From positions 7,786,001 through 7,850,000 of the forward strand of contig NZ_JAPEPB010000001.1 in assembly GCF_026340565.1 (NCBI RefSeq): DNA of 64,000 nt, read 5' to 3'. The DNA is from Kitasatospora sp. NBC_01287. Lineage in GTDB: Bacteria > Actinomycetota > Actinomycetes > Streptomycetales > Streptomycetaceae. Shown here piece by piece: positions 1 through 8,010 of this stretch. Made by a program: the position numbers and the translations under genes. Numbering within the stretch: position 1 is the first letter of the stretch; each line of letters starts with the position of its first letter. Below the pieces are notes generated by a model. That model was not told where the DNA came from. It made no database searches and saw only the letters and a list, made by a program, of their open reading frames with translations.

Positions 1-64
1 GGTACGCCGCCGCGCTCGCGTCATCGAGCTCGGCGAAGCCAAACCCGGAGTGATCGCCTCGTGA
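1..64 (+). CDS. 3' end of a truncated gene entering from the left edge
   Basis: An open frame (codons from base 2) runs from the window edge to a TGA at 62-64 and would encode about 20 C-terminal residues ending in GEAKPGVIAS. Codon third positions are G/C-rich, as in the neighbouring genes, but the stretch is too short to identify a family. It is followed by a roughly 190-bp spacer before the repeat protein. The call rests only on frame and composition. Confidence 0.3.
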   Translation, partial: VRRRARVIELGEAKPGVIAS

Positions 65-250
65 CATTCCGCCCCCGCAGGTGTTCGTAACTTGCTGCAG
101 CGCAACTGTACGCCAGCGGGATTTCTCTGTGGCCCCCGCCGAAGGTCGGGCACTGTGATCCGTGTCGGCAGGGGATCCGGCCCCACCGACGAAGTCACAG
201 CCGCTGCTACTGACGGCAAGTAATTGGGGGATGTCATGGAGGGCACTTCG

Positions 251-682
251 ATGGGCAAGATCCGCGGCGCGGTCGCGGGACTGGCACTCGGTATTCTCGT
301 GGTCGCGATCGGCCCGGCGGTGGACGGACTCACCCACGCCGGGTCCGCCGCTCCGGCCGGGTCCGCGGCTCCGGCCGCGACCGGGGTGGGGCACGCCGCA
401 GGGGTCACCCTGGCGGACGACCGCTGGCCGGTGGCGAGCCCTCCGCAGGGGCAGGTGACTCCGGCCGATGACCGCTGGCCGGTGGCCGGTGCCCCGCAGG
501 TCACCCTGGCGGACGACCGCTGGCCGGTGGCGAGCCCTCCGCAGGGGCAGGTGACTCCGGCCGATGACCGCTGGCCGGTGGCCGGTGCCCCGCAGGTCAC
601 CCAGGCCGATGACCGCTGGCCGGTGGCGAGCCCTCCGCAGGGGCAGGTCACTCCGGCGGACGACCGCTGGCCGATTTCCTGA
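251..682 (+). CDS. secreted protein with six ADDRWP repeats
   Basis: A 143-aa protein with a short basic start (MGKIRG), a hydrophobic signal-like segment at about residues 5-24, then an Ala/Gly/Pro linker. The rest is built from a repeat in which ADDRWPVA occurs five times and ADDRWPIS closes the chain. Spacers alternate between SPPQGQVTP and GAPQVT. The start at 251 was chosen because a GGAGG precedes it by about eight bases; ATG at 236 and TTG at 224 are in frame. There is no family I recognise. The layout resembles a multi-copy secreted peptide precursor, since identical short cores are separated by Pro/Gln/Gly spacers, but no protease or modifying enzyme gene is adjacent. It lies next to a PPTase on the other strand. 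Confidence 0.6.
   Translation: MGKIRGAVAGLALGILVVAIGPAVDGLTHAGSAAPAGSAAPAATGVGHAAGVTLADDRWPVASPPQGQVTPADDRWPVAGAPQVTLADDRWPVASPPQGQVTPADDRWPVAGAPQVTQADDRWPVASPPQGQVTPADDRWPIS
404..682 (+). repeat. 96-bp coding tandem repeat, about 2.9 units
   Basis: Units start at 404, 500 and 596, exactly 96 bp (32 codons) apart, and encode two ADDRWP blocks each. The units are almost identical at the nucleotide level, so expansion is recent or the array is homogenised. Immediately after the stop, three 12-bp units (gacccgcttccc-like, 681-716) follow as a separate small repeat. Confidence 0.9.
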
Positions 683-737
683 CCCGCTTCCCGACCCGCT
701 TCCCGACCCGCTCCCTGACCGGCCGGTACCCCTGGCC

Positions 738-1475
738 TCAGCGGATGCCCAGCGCGCTCCCCGTGGCAGCCACGCCGCGGGGAGCGCTGCCGTGTGCGGG
801 CCGGAGTCCGGCGGGCGCCATCGCGGGCAGCGCGATCGCGCTGAGCAGCAGGCCGTCCCTGGCCAGCCAGCGGCCGTAGAACTCGCGCGGGTCGCCCGCC
901 ATCCGCTCGCCGCTGCCGAGCAGGATCTCGGCCCGGAACCGGCCGCTGTCCGGATCGGTGGTGATCAGCGCGTCCCCGAAGTCCAGCTCACGGCCCACGT
1001 AGGGGAACCAGGTCTTGTAGACGGCCTCCTTCATGCTGAACAGCAGCCGGTCCCAGCAGACCTCGGGCCGCTCGGCGAGCAGCCGGCGCACCCAGTGCTC
1101 CTCCTGCGGCAGCGAGATGGAGGAGAGGATCCCCTCGGGCAGCGGCGCGTTCGGCTCGGCGTCGATGCCGAGCGAGGCGTAGTCCTCGTCGCGGGCCAGC
1201 GCCGCCCCGCGGAAGCCCGTGCAGTGCGTCAGGCTGCCCACCACCGCCGGCGCCCAGCGCGGCGCACCCCGGTGACCAGGCAGGACCGGTGCCGGTGGCA
1301 GGCCCAGCTGGGCCATCGCGCGGCGCGCGCACCAGCGCACCGTGCTGAACTCGTCGCGCCGCTTCGCCACCGAGGAGCGGATCAGCCGCTCCTCCTCGGG
1401 GTAGAGCACCACCTCCGGCGGGTCGGCCAGGGCCTCCGCCGTGGCGACGGCCGCGGGCAGCAGGTCAGCGAGCAT
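738..1475 (-). CDS. 4'-phosphopantetheinyl transferase (Sfp/EntD type)
   Basis: This enzyme would transfer the phosphopantetheine arm of CoA to a serine of acyl- or peptidyl-carrier proteins, as needed by PKS/NRPS systems. The protein has the EntD-type N-terminal region (WCARRAM near residue 48), GSLTHC near 80-85, the metal-binding GIDAEPN (Asp105, Glu107) and the second motif FSMKEAVYK (Glu150, Lys154). The whole is 245 aa, normal for the family. The ATG at 1475 was preferred over an in-frame start at 1598, because the extra 41 residues are low-complexity Pro/Arg/Gly and homology begins at MLADLL. No carrier protein or PKS/NRPS megagene is in the window, so its clients lie elsewhere. The family call is firm; the clients are unknown. 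Confidence 0.9.
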   Translation of the reverse strand: MLADLLPAAVATAEALADPPEVVLYPEEERLIRSSVAKRRDEFSTVRWCARRAMAQLGLPPAPVLPGHRGAPRWAPAVVGSLTHCTGFRGAALARDEDYASLGIDAEPNAPLPEGILSSISLPQEEHWVRRLLAERPEVCWDRLLFSMKEAVYKTWFPYVGRELDFGDALITTDPDSGRFRAEILLGSGERMAGDPREFYGRWLARDGLLLSAIALPAMAPAGLRPAHGSAPRGVAATGSALGIR

Positions 1476-1710
1476 GGGGTCCCCCACCTCTCTCCGGTTC
1501 GGACACCCGCGGGTTCTCTCGGGCAACTGCCACGTTTCCCGAGGGCCCCCACCGGCGGCCAGCGTTCGGGGCGCCGGTGGCGGGACGGGTGCCGCCACCG
1601 GCCGCTTTCGTCCCGGCTCCCTGCCATCCGCCGCCCCGTCGCCCCGCCGCCTGCCGGTGCCCTGCGCCGCGGCGCCGGAGGGCCTGCCGGTCCACTGCGG
1701 CCGGACGCGA

Positions 1711-1732
1711 GGGGCTTGTCATCCGCTTGCTA
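1711..1732 (-). promoter_or_regulatory. candidate SARP-type direct repeat
   Basis: Read on the minus strand, this is a CAAGCGG half site followed 11 bp later by CAAGCCCC. SARP regulators bind heptamer direct repeats one helical turn apart, and a SARP is encoded at 10355-13288. A near-identical arrangement occurs at 4955-4984. There is no obvious -10 element eight bases beyond it, so function is inferred only from spacing and recurrence. Confidence 0.35.
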
Positions 1733-2028
1733 CATCGCCTGCCGCCTGCTGCCTGCCGCCCTTTGGCGCGGCCCGCGGCCCGCGGTCCGCGGTCCGTTGC
1801 CGGTTGCCGGTTGCCGGTTGCCCGCGCTGTGCCGTCGCCCGGCCCGGTCCGCCGTCCAGCCCCTCTCCTCCCCTCGCGCCCTGCCGCGCTCCCCGCGCGC
1901 GCCCCCACCCGTGCCCCTGCCGGGCCCCCTGGTCCGGCCGCCTGCCGGGGCCCCGTGCCCGGGCGCGTGCGGCGGGGCGGGCGCGGGGAGTGGCTGCCAT
2001 GCAACTTGCGGACACCGGGAGGGCCGCT

Positions 2029-2046
2029 TGAGTCCCACTAGACTCA
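2029..2046. promoter_or_regulatory. inverted repeat upstream of LAL gene
   Basis: TGAGTC and GACTCA flank a six-base spacer, forming an 18-bp dyad about 90 bp before the regulator's start. Placement suggests an operator for this gene, possibly autoregulatory. Six-base arms are short enough to arise by chance. Confidence 0.3.
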
Positions 2047-2134
2047 TGGTGGAAATCAAGTTTGATGCGCATTTACGCAATTCCTGTGCGGCGGCCCGGC
2101 GAATAGCCGCGCCTCGGGAATATCGGCAACGGGG

Positions 2135-4855
2135 GTGCCAGCGGTGCTGGTTCAGCGTGAGTCAAAACTCGCCCAATTGGAATCCGCGCTCGACAGCTGC
2201 GTGGACGGAAATGCGGGCCTGGTCCTCATCGAGGGCGCGGTCGGTTGCGGCAAGAGCGAACTGCTCGAAGTGGTCAGTACTCGCGCCACCGAGCGCGGTC
2301 ATCTGGTGCTGCGCGCCATCGGCACCGCCGCCGAGCGCGCCCTGCCGCTCGGCGTCATCGGCCAGCTGACGGCCGGTGCGCCGCGGGGGGCGCTGCCCGA
2401 CCCGGCCCAGGCCGCGCAGCCCGGCGGGGTGGAGGCCATGCACGCCTTCGCCCGCGCGGTCGGCCGGCTCAGTGCTCAGGCGCCGGTGGTCATCTGCGTC
2501 GACGACAGCCACCAACTCGACGAGCTGTCCGGCCGCTACCTGCTGCACCTGGCCCGCCACACCCGCGCGATGCCGGTGCTCCTGGTGCTCGCCGAGTCCC
2601 TGCACGAACGGGGCGACGACCCGCTCTTCGGGACGGAACTGCTGCGCCAGCCCAATTTCAACCGGGTCCGCCTGGAAAGGCTCGACCACGCGGCCGTCAG
2701 CCAGCTGTTGATCGGATACGGACAGGCTGAGGCGGACCGCTTCTACCGCGCGAGCGGTGGCAATCCGCTGCTGCTGCGGGCGCTGCTCCAGGACCCCGGG
2801 ACCGAGGCCGGCGGCCCCTACAGCCAGGCCGTGCTCGCCAGCTTCTACCGCTGCGGTACCAGCACGCTCGAACTCGCCGAAGGCCTGGCCGTGTTGGACG
2901 GGGCCTGCGAGCCCGATCAGATCGGCGAACTGCTCGGCACGAGCACCGCAGCGGTCTGCCAGGGCATCGGCGCGCTGCGCGCGGCCGGCCTGGTGGACGG
3001 CCTGCGGCTGCGCCACCCGGCCGCCCGGGCCGCGGTGCTGGACCGGATGGAGCCCGCGCTGCGCCAGCAACTCCACCTGAGGGCAGCCAGGTTGGCCCGG
3101 CGGCACGACCTGTCCGTGCTGGTGGTGGCCGAGCAGCTGCTCGCCGCCCGGCACAGCGAGGAGGAGTGGGCGCTGCCGGTGCTGCGCGCGGCCGCCGACC
3201 AGTTCCTCGCCGACGGCGAGCCGGCCAGGGCCACCGCCTGCCTTGAACTGGCCCACCAGGCCGACGCCGAGCCGGCCCAGCGCACCGCGCTGCGGATCAG
3301 GCTGGCCGAGGTGGCCTGGCCGCTCGACCCGGCCGCCGCCGAGCGGCAGCTCGCCCAGCCGCTCGCCGCGCTGCGCGAGGACCGACTGCCGGCCACCCAA
3401 CTCGGCCCGCTGGCCCGACTGCTGGTCGCGCAGGGACGGATCCAGGAAGCCGCCGAGGCGCTCGGCAGACTCGGTGCCGAGAGCGCCGATGCCGCGCAGG
3501 CGGGGCCCGGGCGCGGGGCCGGCGGCCGTGAGGAGCGCCGCGCCGACCCGCTGGACGGACTCTCCGCCTTCCCCAACTGGGCCGCCACCCGCGCTTCTTC
3601 GCCCGCCGAACCGGGCGCGGCCCGCCGCCCCGTGCCGCGCTGCGACCCCGCCGCGCTCTGGGCGCTGCCCGAGCACGGCGACGAGGCCGCGATCGCGCAG
3701 AGCGCCGAACTCTTCCTGCGCGGCGCCTCGCTCACCGAGGGCACCGTCGAGCCGGTCCTGCAGGCGCTGCGCACCCTGCTGCACCTGGGCGGTCCGCAGC
3801 AGGCCGTGCCGCTCTGCGCCGCCTTCGCCGAGCAGGCCGAGCGGCGCGGCGCCCCGGGCTGGCGCGCCGCGCTGGCCGGGCTGCAGGCCGAGGGCCAGTT
3901 GCGGATGGGCGACCTCAGCGGGGCGGTGGCGACCGCGGGTTCGGTGCTGGCCGCGATGCCTCAGTGGAGCGAGAGCATGCTGCTGAGCGGCATCGCCGGC
4001 ACCCTGATCAGGGCGCAGACCGCGATCGGTCGCCCCGAGGAGGCCGCCGCCGTGCTCAGCCGCCTGGTGCCCGAGGACCTGGGCGGCAGCGTGCACGGTC
4101 TGGGCCGGCTGCGCGCCCGGGGGCGCTACTTCCTGCTCACCAGCCGCTTCCACGCCGCGCTCGGCGACTTCCTGGACGTCGGCCGCCAGCTCAAGCGCTG
4201 GGGACTGGACCGCCCGCGGGTGCTGCCCTGGCGCACCGACGCCGCCGAGGCCCTGCTGCGCCTGGGCGAGACCCACCAGGCCGAGCGCTTCATCGCCGAC
4301 CAGCTGGCCGGCTGCGACGGCAAGGACCCCTGGGTGCGCGGCATCTCCCTGCGGGTGCGGGCCCAGACCCGCGAGCCGAAGGAGCGCCACGCGCTGCTCG
4401 GCAAGGCCATCGAGGAGCTGCACAAGTCCGGCGACCGCTACGAGCTGGCACTCGCGCTGGCCGATTTCGGCCAGGCCCTGAAGGAGACCGGCGATCCGGG
4501 GCGGGCCGCCATGGTGAACCGCAGGGCCTGGCACCTGGCCCAGCTGTGCGGGGCGGAGGCGCTGCGCGAGCGGATCCTGCCCGGCCACGCCGAGGAGCCG
4601 GCCGCTCCGGTCGAGCCGCCGCCCGCCGCCCAGCCCGACCTGCTGGCCAGCCTGAGCGACTCCGAGCGCCGGGTCGCGGTGCTCGCGGTGCACGGGCACA
4701 CCAACCGGGAGATCGCGGTCAAGCTCTACATCACCGTCAGCACGGTCGAGCAGCACCTCACCAGGGTGTACCGCAAGCTCAACATCGCCGGTCGGCAGGC
4801 GCTGCCGATGGACCTCCAGCTGGGTCTGCCGGAAGCTGTCCAGCCAGCCCGGTGA
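2135..4855 (+). CDS. LAL-family LuxR transcriptional regulator
   Basis: A 906-aa cytoplasmic regulator with the Large ATP-binding LuxR (LAL) architecture. It has an N-terminal AAA/STAND ATPase with Walker A GAVGCGKSELLE (about residues 35-46) and a Walker B-like VICVDDSHQLD (about 120-130), a long helical middle with TPR-like pairs, and a C-terminal LuxR helix-turn-helix containing NREIAVKLYITVSTVEQHL. Such proteins act as pathway-specific activators that bind ATP and often a small ligand. The start is GTG at 2135. A Pro/Ala/Arg-rich insertion (about residues 450-505) lacks the helical pattern of the rest. It stands alone on its strand with the degenerate prenyl-synthase-like gene downstream. 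Confidence 0.9.
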   Translation: MPAVLVQRESKLAQLESALDSCVDGNAGLVLIEGAVGCGKSELLEVVSTRATERGHLVLRAIGTAAERALPLGVIGQLTAGAPRGALPDPAQAAQPGGVEAMHAFARAVGRLSAQAPVVICVDDSHQLDELSGRYLLHLARHTRAMPVLLVLAESLHERGDDPLFGTELLRQPNFNRVRLERLDHAAVSQLLIGYGQAEADRFYRASGGNPLLLRALLQDPGTEAGGPYSQAVLASFYRCGTSTLELAEGLAVLDGACEPDQIGELLGTSTAAVCQGIGALRAAGLVDGLRLRHPAARAAVLDRMEPALRQQLHLRAARLARRHDLSVLVVAEQLLAARHSEEEWALPVLRAAADQFLADGEPARATACLELAHQADAEPAQRTALRIRLAEVAWPLDPAAAERQLAQPLAALREDRLPATQLGPLARLLVAQGRIQEAAEALGRLGAESADAAQAGPGRGAGGREERRADPLDGLSAFPNWAATRASSPAEPGAARRPVPRCDPAALWALPEHGDEAAIAQSAELFLRGASLTEGTVEPVLQALRTLLHLGGPQQAVPLCAAFAEQAERRGAPGWRAALAGLQAEGQLRMGDLSGAVATAGSVLAAMPQWSESMLLSGIAGTLIRAQTAIGRPEEAAAVLSRLVPEDLGGSVHGLGRLRARGRYFLLTSRFHAALGDFLDVGRQLKRWGLDRPRVLPWRTDAAEALLRLGETHQAERFIADQLAGCDGKDPWVRGISLRVRAQTREPKERHALLGKAIEELHKSGDRYELALALADFGQALKETGDPGRAAMVNRRAWHLAQLCGAEALRERILPGHAEEPAAPVEPPPAAQPDLLASLSDSERRVAVLAVHGHTNREIAVKLYITVSTVEQHLTRVYRKLNIAGRQALPMDLQLGLPEAVQPAR

Positions 4856-4870
4856 TCCGGCGCGGCCGGC

Positions 4871-4942
4871 GGGATCGGCCGGTGGGATCGGCCGGTGGGA
4901 TCGGCCGGGGATCGGCCGGGGATCGGCCGGGGATCGGTCGGG
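4871..4942. repeat. 11-13 bp tandem repeat downstream of LAL gene
   Basis: About six copies of a gggatcggccgg unit, with unit length falling from 13 to 11 bp along the array. It lies in the spacer after the LAL stop and directly before the hairpin at 4948. Confidence 0.85.
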
Positions 4943-4947
4943 GTGCT

Positions 4948-4988
4948 GCCCGGGGCTTGCTATGACAAGCGCATAGCAAGCCCCGGGC
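4948..4988 (+). promoter_or_regulatory. 17-bp inverted repeat carrying three CAAGC half sites
   Basis: A perfect 17-bp stem (4948-4964 with 4972-4988) with a 7-base loop. Inside it, GCTTG (4955), CAAGC (4966) and CAAGC (4977) recur at exact 11-bp steps, the last followed by CCC. Two explanations compete. As a stem it could terminate the LAL transcript, although there is no T-tract. As direct repeats 11 bp apart it resembles a SARP operator for the gene starting at 5133. The similar non-hairpin site at 1711-1732 favours a protein-binding role. Confidence 0.5.
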
Positions 4989-5132
4989 CGCACCCCCGCC
5001 GCGATGGCAGGCCACTGGCAGTCGAAGGGGGCTCGCCGAGGTCGTTCGGGCCCGCGCTGCTGGGCGCTCTGGACCCGAACCAGAGTGCCTGGGAGGGTCG
5101 GTTGCGTAGCCGAGCCGACCGATGGAGGGTCC

Positions 5133-6083
5133 ATGATGACCACAAGCCCCAAGTCCCGGCCCTCCGCGGGCCTGCGCCAGACGCGTGAGGGGATGCTCGG
5201 CCGGGTCGACGACCTGCTGACCGAGCTGGTCACCCGCGAGCACCACCGCAGGATGGCCCAGCCGCAGGCGGCCACCCTGGTCAGCGGGCTGGGCGAGCTG
5301 CTGCAGGCCAGGAGCGACCGGGTGCGCCCGGTGATCTGCCTGACCGGCTACCTGGCGGCCGGCGGCGATCCGCACGACGAGGCCGCGCTGACCGCCGCCG
5401 CCGCGCTGGAGCTGCTGGACACCTGCCAGGTGATCCGCGAGGACGTGCGGGAGAACGCGGTGCTGCGCCGCAGCATGCCCACGCTGCACATCAGCCACGC
5501 CGCCGAGCACGAGCGCAACGGCTGGCGCGGCGAGTCGCGCCGGTTCGGCGAGGGCACCGCGGTGCTGGTCGGCGACCTGGCGACGGCCTTCGGCGACCGG
5601 CTGGCCGGCAAGCTCCCCGCGGCGGTCGCCGAGCTGTGGGGCGAGTTCCGCACCGAGCGGATCATCGGCGCGCAGGCCGAGGCCGCCGCCGCCACCGAGT
5701 ACCTCGGCGACCCGTGGCCCGGGCACTGCGTCGAGGGCTGTGCCGCGGGCTGCGGCGCCGGCTGGTACGCGCTGCGCCACCCGCTGCTGATCGGCGCGGC
5801 CCTGGCCGGGCGCCCCGACCTGGTGACGGCGTACCAGGAGTACGCCGGCGCGCTGCACGCGGCCTGGCGCCTGCGCGGCTTCCTGGACGGCGGACCGGGT
5901 TACGACTCCGACGCCCAGTTCCTGCGCGAGGTGGTCTTCGGTGACCAGGGCCGCCGCGAGGCCCAGGAGGCGATCGCCGAGTTGGTCGCCCGCGCGCTGC
6001 GGAGCCTCGCCGACGCCCCGCTGGCCCCCGGCGGCCACGCCGAGCTCGTCGCCCTGGCCCACCTGGTGGCCGAGGGCCACTGA
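5133..6083 (+). CDS. polyprenyl-synthetase-like protein with degenerate catalytic motifs
   Basis: A 316-aa protein with the fold signatures of trans-isoprenyl diphosphate synthases, which condense isopentenyl diphosphate onto allylic diphosphates. The core line LLDTCQVIREDVRENAVLRR (residues 94-113) aligns with the first aspartate-rich motif, but DDxxD has become EDVRE. The central VLVGDLATAFGDRL block is conserved. The second aspartate-rich region (about 243-262, WRLRGFLDG) lacks the usual DD pair. The start is ATG with GGAGG five bases upstream. In a normal family member both Asp clusters bind Mg-diphosphate, so this one may be inactive, a partner subunit, or a specialised enzyme. Confidence 0.75.
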   Translation: MMTTSPKSRPSAGLRQTREGMLGRVDDLLTELVTREHHRRMAQPQAATLVSGLGELLQARSDRVRPVICLTGYLAAGGDPHDEAALTAAAALELLDTCQVIREDVRENAVLRRSMPTLHISHAAEHERNGWRGESRRFGEGTAVLVGDLATAFGDRLAGKLPAAVAELWGEFRTERIIGAQAEAAAATEYLGDPWPGHCVEGCAAGCGAGWYALRHPLLIGAALAGRPDLVTAYQEYAGALHAAWRLRGFLDGGPGYDSDAQFLREVVFGDQGRREAQEAIAELVARALRSLADAPLAPGGHAELVALAHLVAEGH

Positions 6084-6195
6084 CACCGCCCGCTCGCCGC
6101 CACTCGCGTCCGCCCGCCCCGCCCCGCCCCGCCCCGGCAGGTGGCAGGTGGCCGTTGACAGGCGGCCCTCGGGTGGCAGGTGGCCCGGCTCGCCG

Positions 6196-8010
6196 TCAGG
6201 CCGGCGCCGAGCGCGGCACGCCCGGGCGCAGCCGGTCCAGCCAGCCGCGCAGCACGTCCTTGCGGACGGCGCCGTGGGCGTCGCGGGGCAGCGAGCCGAC
6301 CAGTTCGAGGCGGGTGGGCCGGAAGGCCTCGGCCAGGCCCAGGGCGGCCAGGTGCTCGCGCAGGGCGACCAGCCCCGGCGGGGTGGCCTGGGCGGCCGGG
6401 ACCACCACGGCGCAGGGCAGCTCGCCGTACTCGCCGTCGGTGTACGAGACCACGGCGGCCTCCTGGACCAGTGGGTGGGCCAGCAGGCCGGCCTCCACCT
6501 CGGCGACCGGGACCATGAAGATGCTGCCGGTCCGCTCACCGGCGTGTGCCACCACCCGCAGCCCGCCGTGCCCGTCGGCCGCGGCGCTGTCGCCGGTGTC
6601 GAGCCAGCCGTCGGCCCGCTCCCAGGTCGGCTCGGGGGCCGGGTCACCGTGCGGCCAGCGGGCCAGGCAGAGTTGCGGGCCGCGGGCCAGCAGCCGCGCC
6701 GGTTCGCCGTCGAGGGCCAGCTCCAGGCCGGCCGGCAGCAGCGCGCCGCCGTCGCCGGTGGGGTCGGCCAGCGTGCCCAGGCCCAGTTCGGGCGCGCCCC
6801 AGACGGTGCGCACCGGCACCCCGAAGGCCTCGGCCAGCTCACCCGGCAGCTCGGGCGGCGTGCTGGTCCGTCCGCCGCAGAGGATCAGCCGTAGCGAGTC
6901 GAGCGCGGTCGGCGCCTGGCGCTGGGCGGTGAGCAGCTCGGCCCAGTAGACCGGAGCGGCGTAGACCTGGTCGACCCGGGCGGCCGCCAGCAGCTCCAGG
7001 CAGCGGGCCGGGTCCCAGACGTCCTGGTAGACGCCGGTGCCGCCGACCGCCAGCGGCCAGTACACGGTGTAGATCAGCGAGGCGAGCGAGGTGAGCGGCA
7101 GCGGACTGTAGAACGCCTCGCCCGGCCGCATCCCGGGCCCCAGCGGGTCGAGTTGGGTGCTCGCGTTGGCATAGAGGGTGTTGGGGGAGTGCAGGACGGA
7201 GCTGAACGAGTCGGCCAGGCCCATCACGGTGACCAGCAGTCCGGCGCGGTCGGCCGGATCGGCCCCGCGCACCGCCGTGGCACCGGTCGGGTCCGCCGCC
7301 GGCCCGCCCAGCGGGTCTGCGAGCGGCTCCGCCGGCGCGGGCAGCCGGCGGCGGCGCTCGTGCGGGGTGCGCAGGAAGTAGCGTTCGAAATCCACCGCCC
7401 CGGTGGCCTCCGCCTCGCCGAGCACCACCCGGTGCCGCAGCCAGGGCAGGCCCGGAGCCAGCCCCGCCAGCGCCTCGGCGTGCCCGAAGCCGTCCCAGAC
7501 GTCCGGCACCACGCAGATCCTGGCCTGACTGGCGCTCAGGATCCGGTTGAGGCCGTGGGTGCGGACCGTGGGCAGCACCGGCACGGCCAGCGCACCCAGT
7601 CGCAGGCAGGCCAGGGTGAGCGCCGCGGCCTCCCACCAGTTGGGCAGCTGATAGGCGACCGGGTCGCCCGCGGTGATCCCCAGGGAGGCCAGCGCGGCGG
7701 CGAACCGGTCGACGTGGATCGCGAGTTGGGCGTAGCTCAGGGTGATCCGGCGGCGCGCCTCGGGGCGCTGCGAGCGGTCCGCGACGATCGCGGGGCGGCC
7801 GGGGTCGAGCGCGGCGGTGCGGTAGAGGTCGTGCAGGAAGGTCTCGTCACGCCACCAGCCGGCGGCCCGGAACCGGTCCGCCACCGGCGCGGGCACCCGC
7901 AGCGCGGCCAGGGCGGCGGCCGGTGCGGTGGCTGCGGTGGGCGTGTCGGGTGTGGCCGCCGTGGTGGGTGCGGTGGGCGTGGTGGGCGTGGCCGGTCCGG
8001 TCGGCGCCAT
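6196..8010 (-). CDS. AMP-dependent synthetase/acyl-CoA ligase-like protein, degenerate P-loop
   Basis: A 604-aa member of the ANL adenylating superfamily, closest in layout to acyl-CoA ligases. Recognisable blocks are WWRDETFLHDL near the N-terminus, YAQLAIHVDRFAAAL, QLPNWWEAAALTLACLRLGA, the GWLDTGD motif and a C-terminal GAVRKDVLR that supplies the usual adenylation lysine. The phosphate-binding TSGTTGxPKG is replaced by VTVMGLADSFSSVLHS, and the GRxKD/GGxK hinge is also altered, so catalysis is doubtful. The N-terminal 35 residues are Thr/Ala/Pro low complexity. Its ATG overlaps the stop of the LuxR gene (TGATG), so the two are translationally coupled. A catalytically reduced, perhaps ligand-sensing protein is an inference. 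Confidence 0.75.
   Translation of the reverse strand: MAPTGPATPTTPTAPTTAATPDTPTAATAPAAALAALRVPAPVADRFRAAGWWRDETFLHDLYRTAALDPGRPAIVADRSQRPEARRRITLSYAQLAIHVDRFAAALASLGITAGDPVAYQLPNWWEAAALTLACLRLGALAVPVLPTVRTHGLNRILSASQARICVVPDVWDGFGHAEALAGLAPGLPWLRHRVVLGEAEATGAVDFERYFLRTPHERRRRLPAPAEPLADPLGGPAADPTGATAVRGADPADRAGLLVTVMGLADSFSSVLHSPNTLYANASTQLDPLGPGMRPGEAFYSPLPLTSLASLIYTVYWPLAVGGTGVYQDVWDPARCLELLAAARVDQVYAAPVYWAELLTAQRQAPTALDSLRLILCGGRTSTPPELPGELAEAFGVPVRTVWGAPELGLGTLADPTGDGGALLPAGLELALDGEPARLLARGPQLCLARWPHGDPAPEPTWERADGWLDTGDSAAADGHGGLRVVAHAGERTGSIFMVPVAEVEAGLLAHPLVQEAAVVSYTDGEYGELPCAVVVPAAQATPPGLVALREHLAALGLAEAFRPTRLELVGSLPRDAHGAVRKDVLRGWLDRLRPGVPRSAPA

Larger units (their letters stand above)
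1476..2134. other. 659-bp divergent spacer
   Basis: This separates the PPTase (leftward) from the LAL regulator (rightward). Most of it is very GC-rich with open frames but no ribosome-binding site or recognisable protein, so I regard it as non-coding. It contains a direct repeat of CAAGC-type half sites (1711-1732), a run of near-identical short units around 1798-1820 (cggttgccggttgccggttg), and a small inverted repeat (2029-2046). The last 100 bases are noticeably more AT-rich, as expected for the promoter of the gene at 2135. Confidence 0.5.

Noticed and set aside
2162..5275. Long minus-strand open frame (over 1000 codons) opposite the LAL gene
   Set aside because: It is the mirror frame of a GC-rich gene. 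The protein is Gln/Gly/Arg low complexity with no motif and no Shine-Dalgarno.
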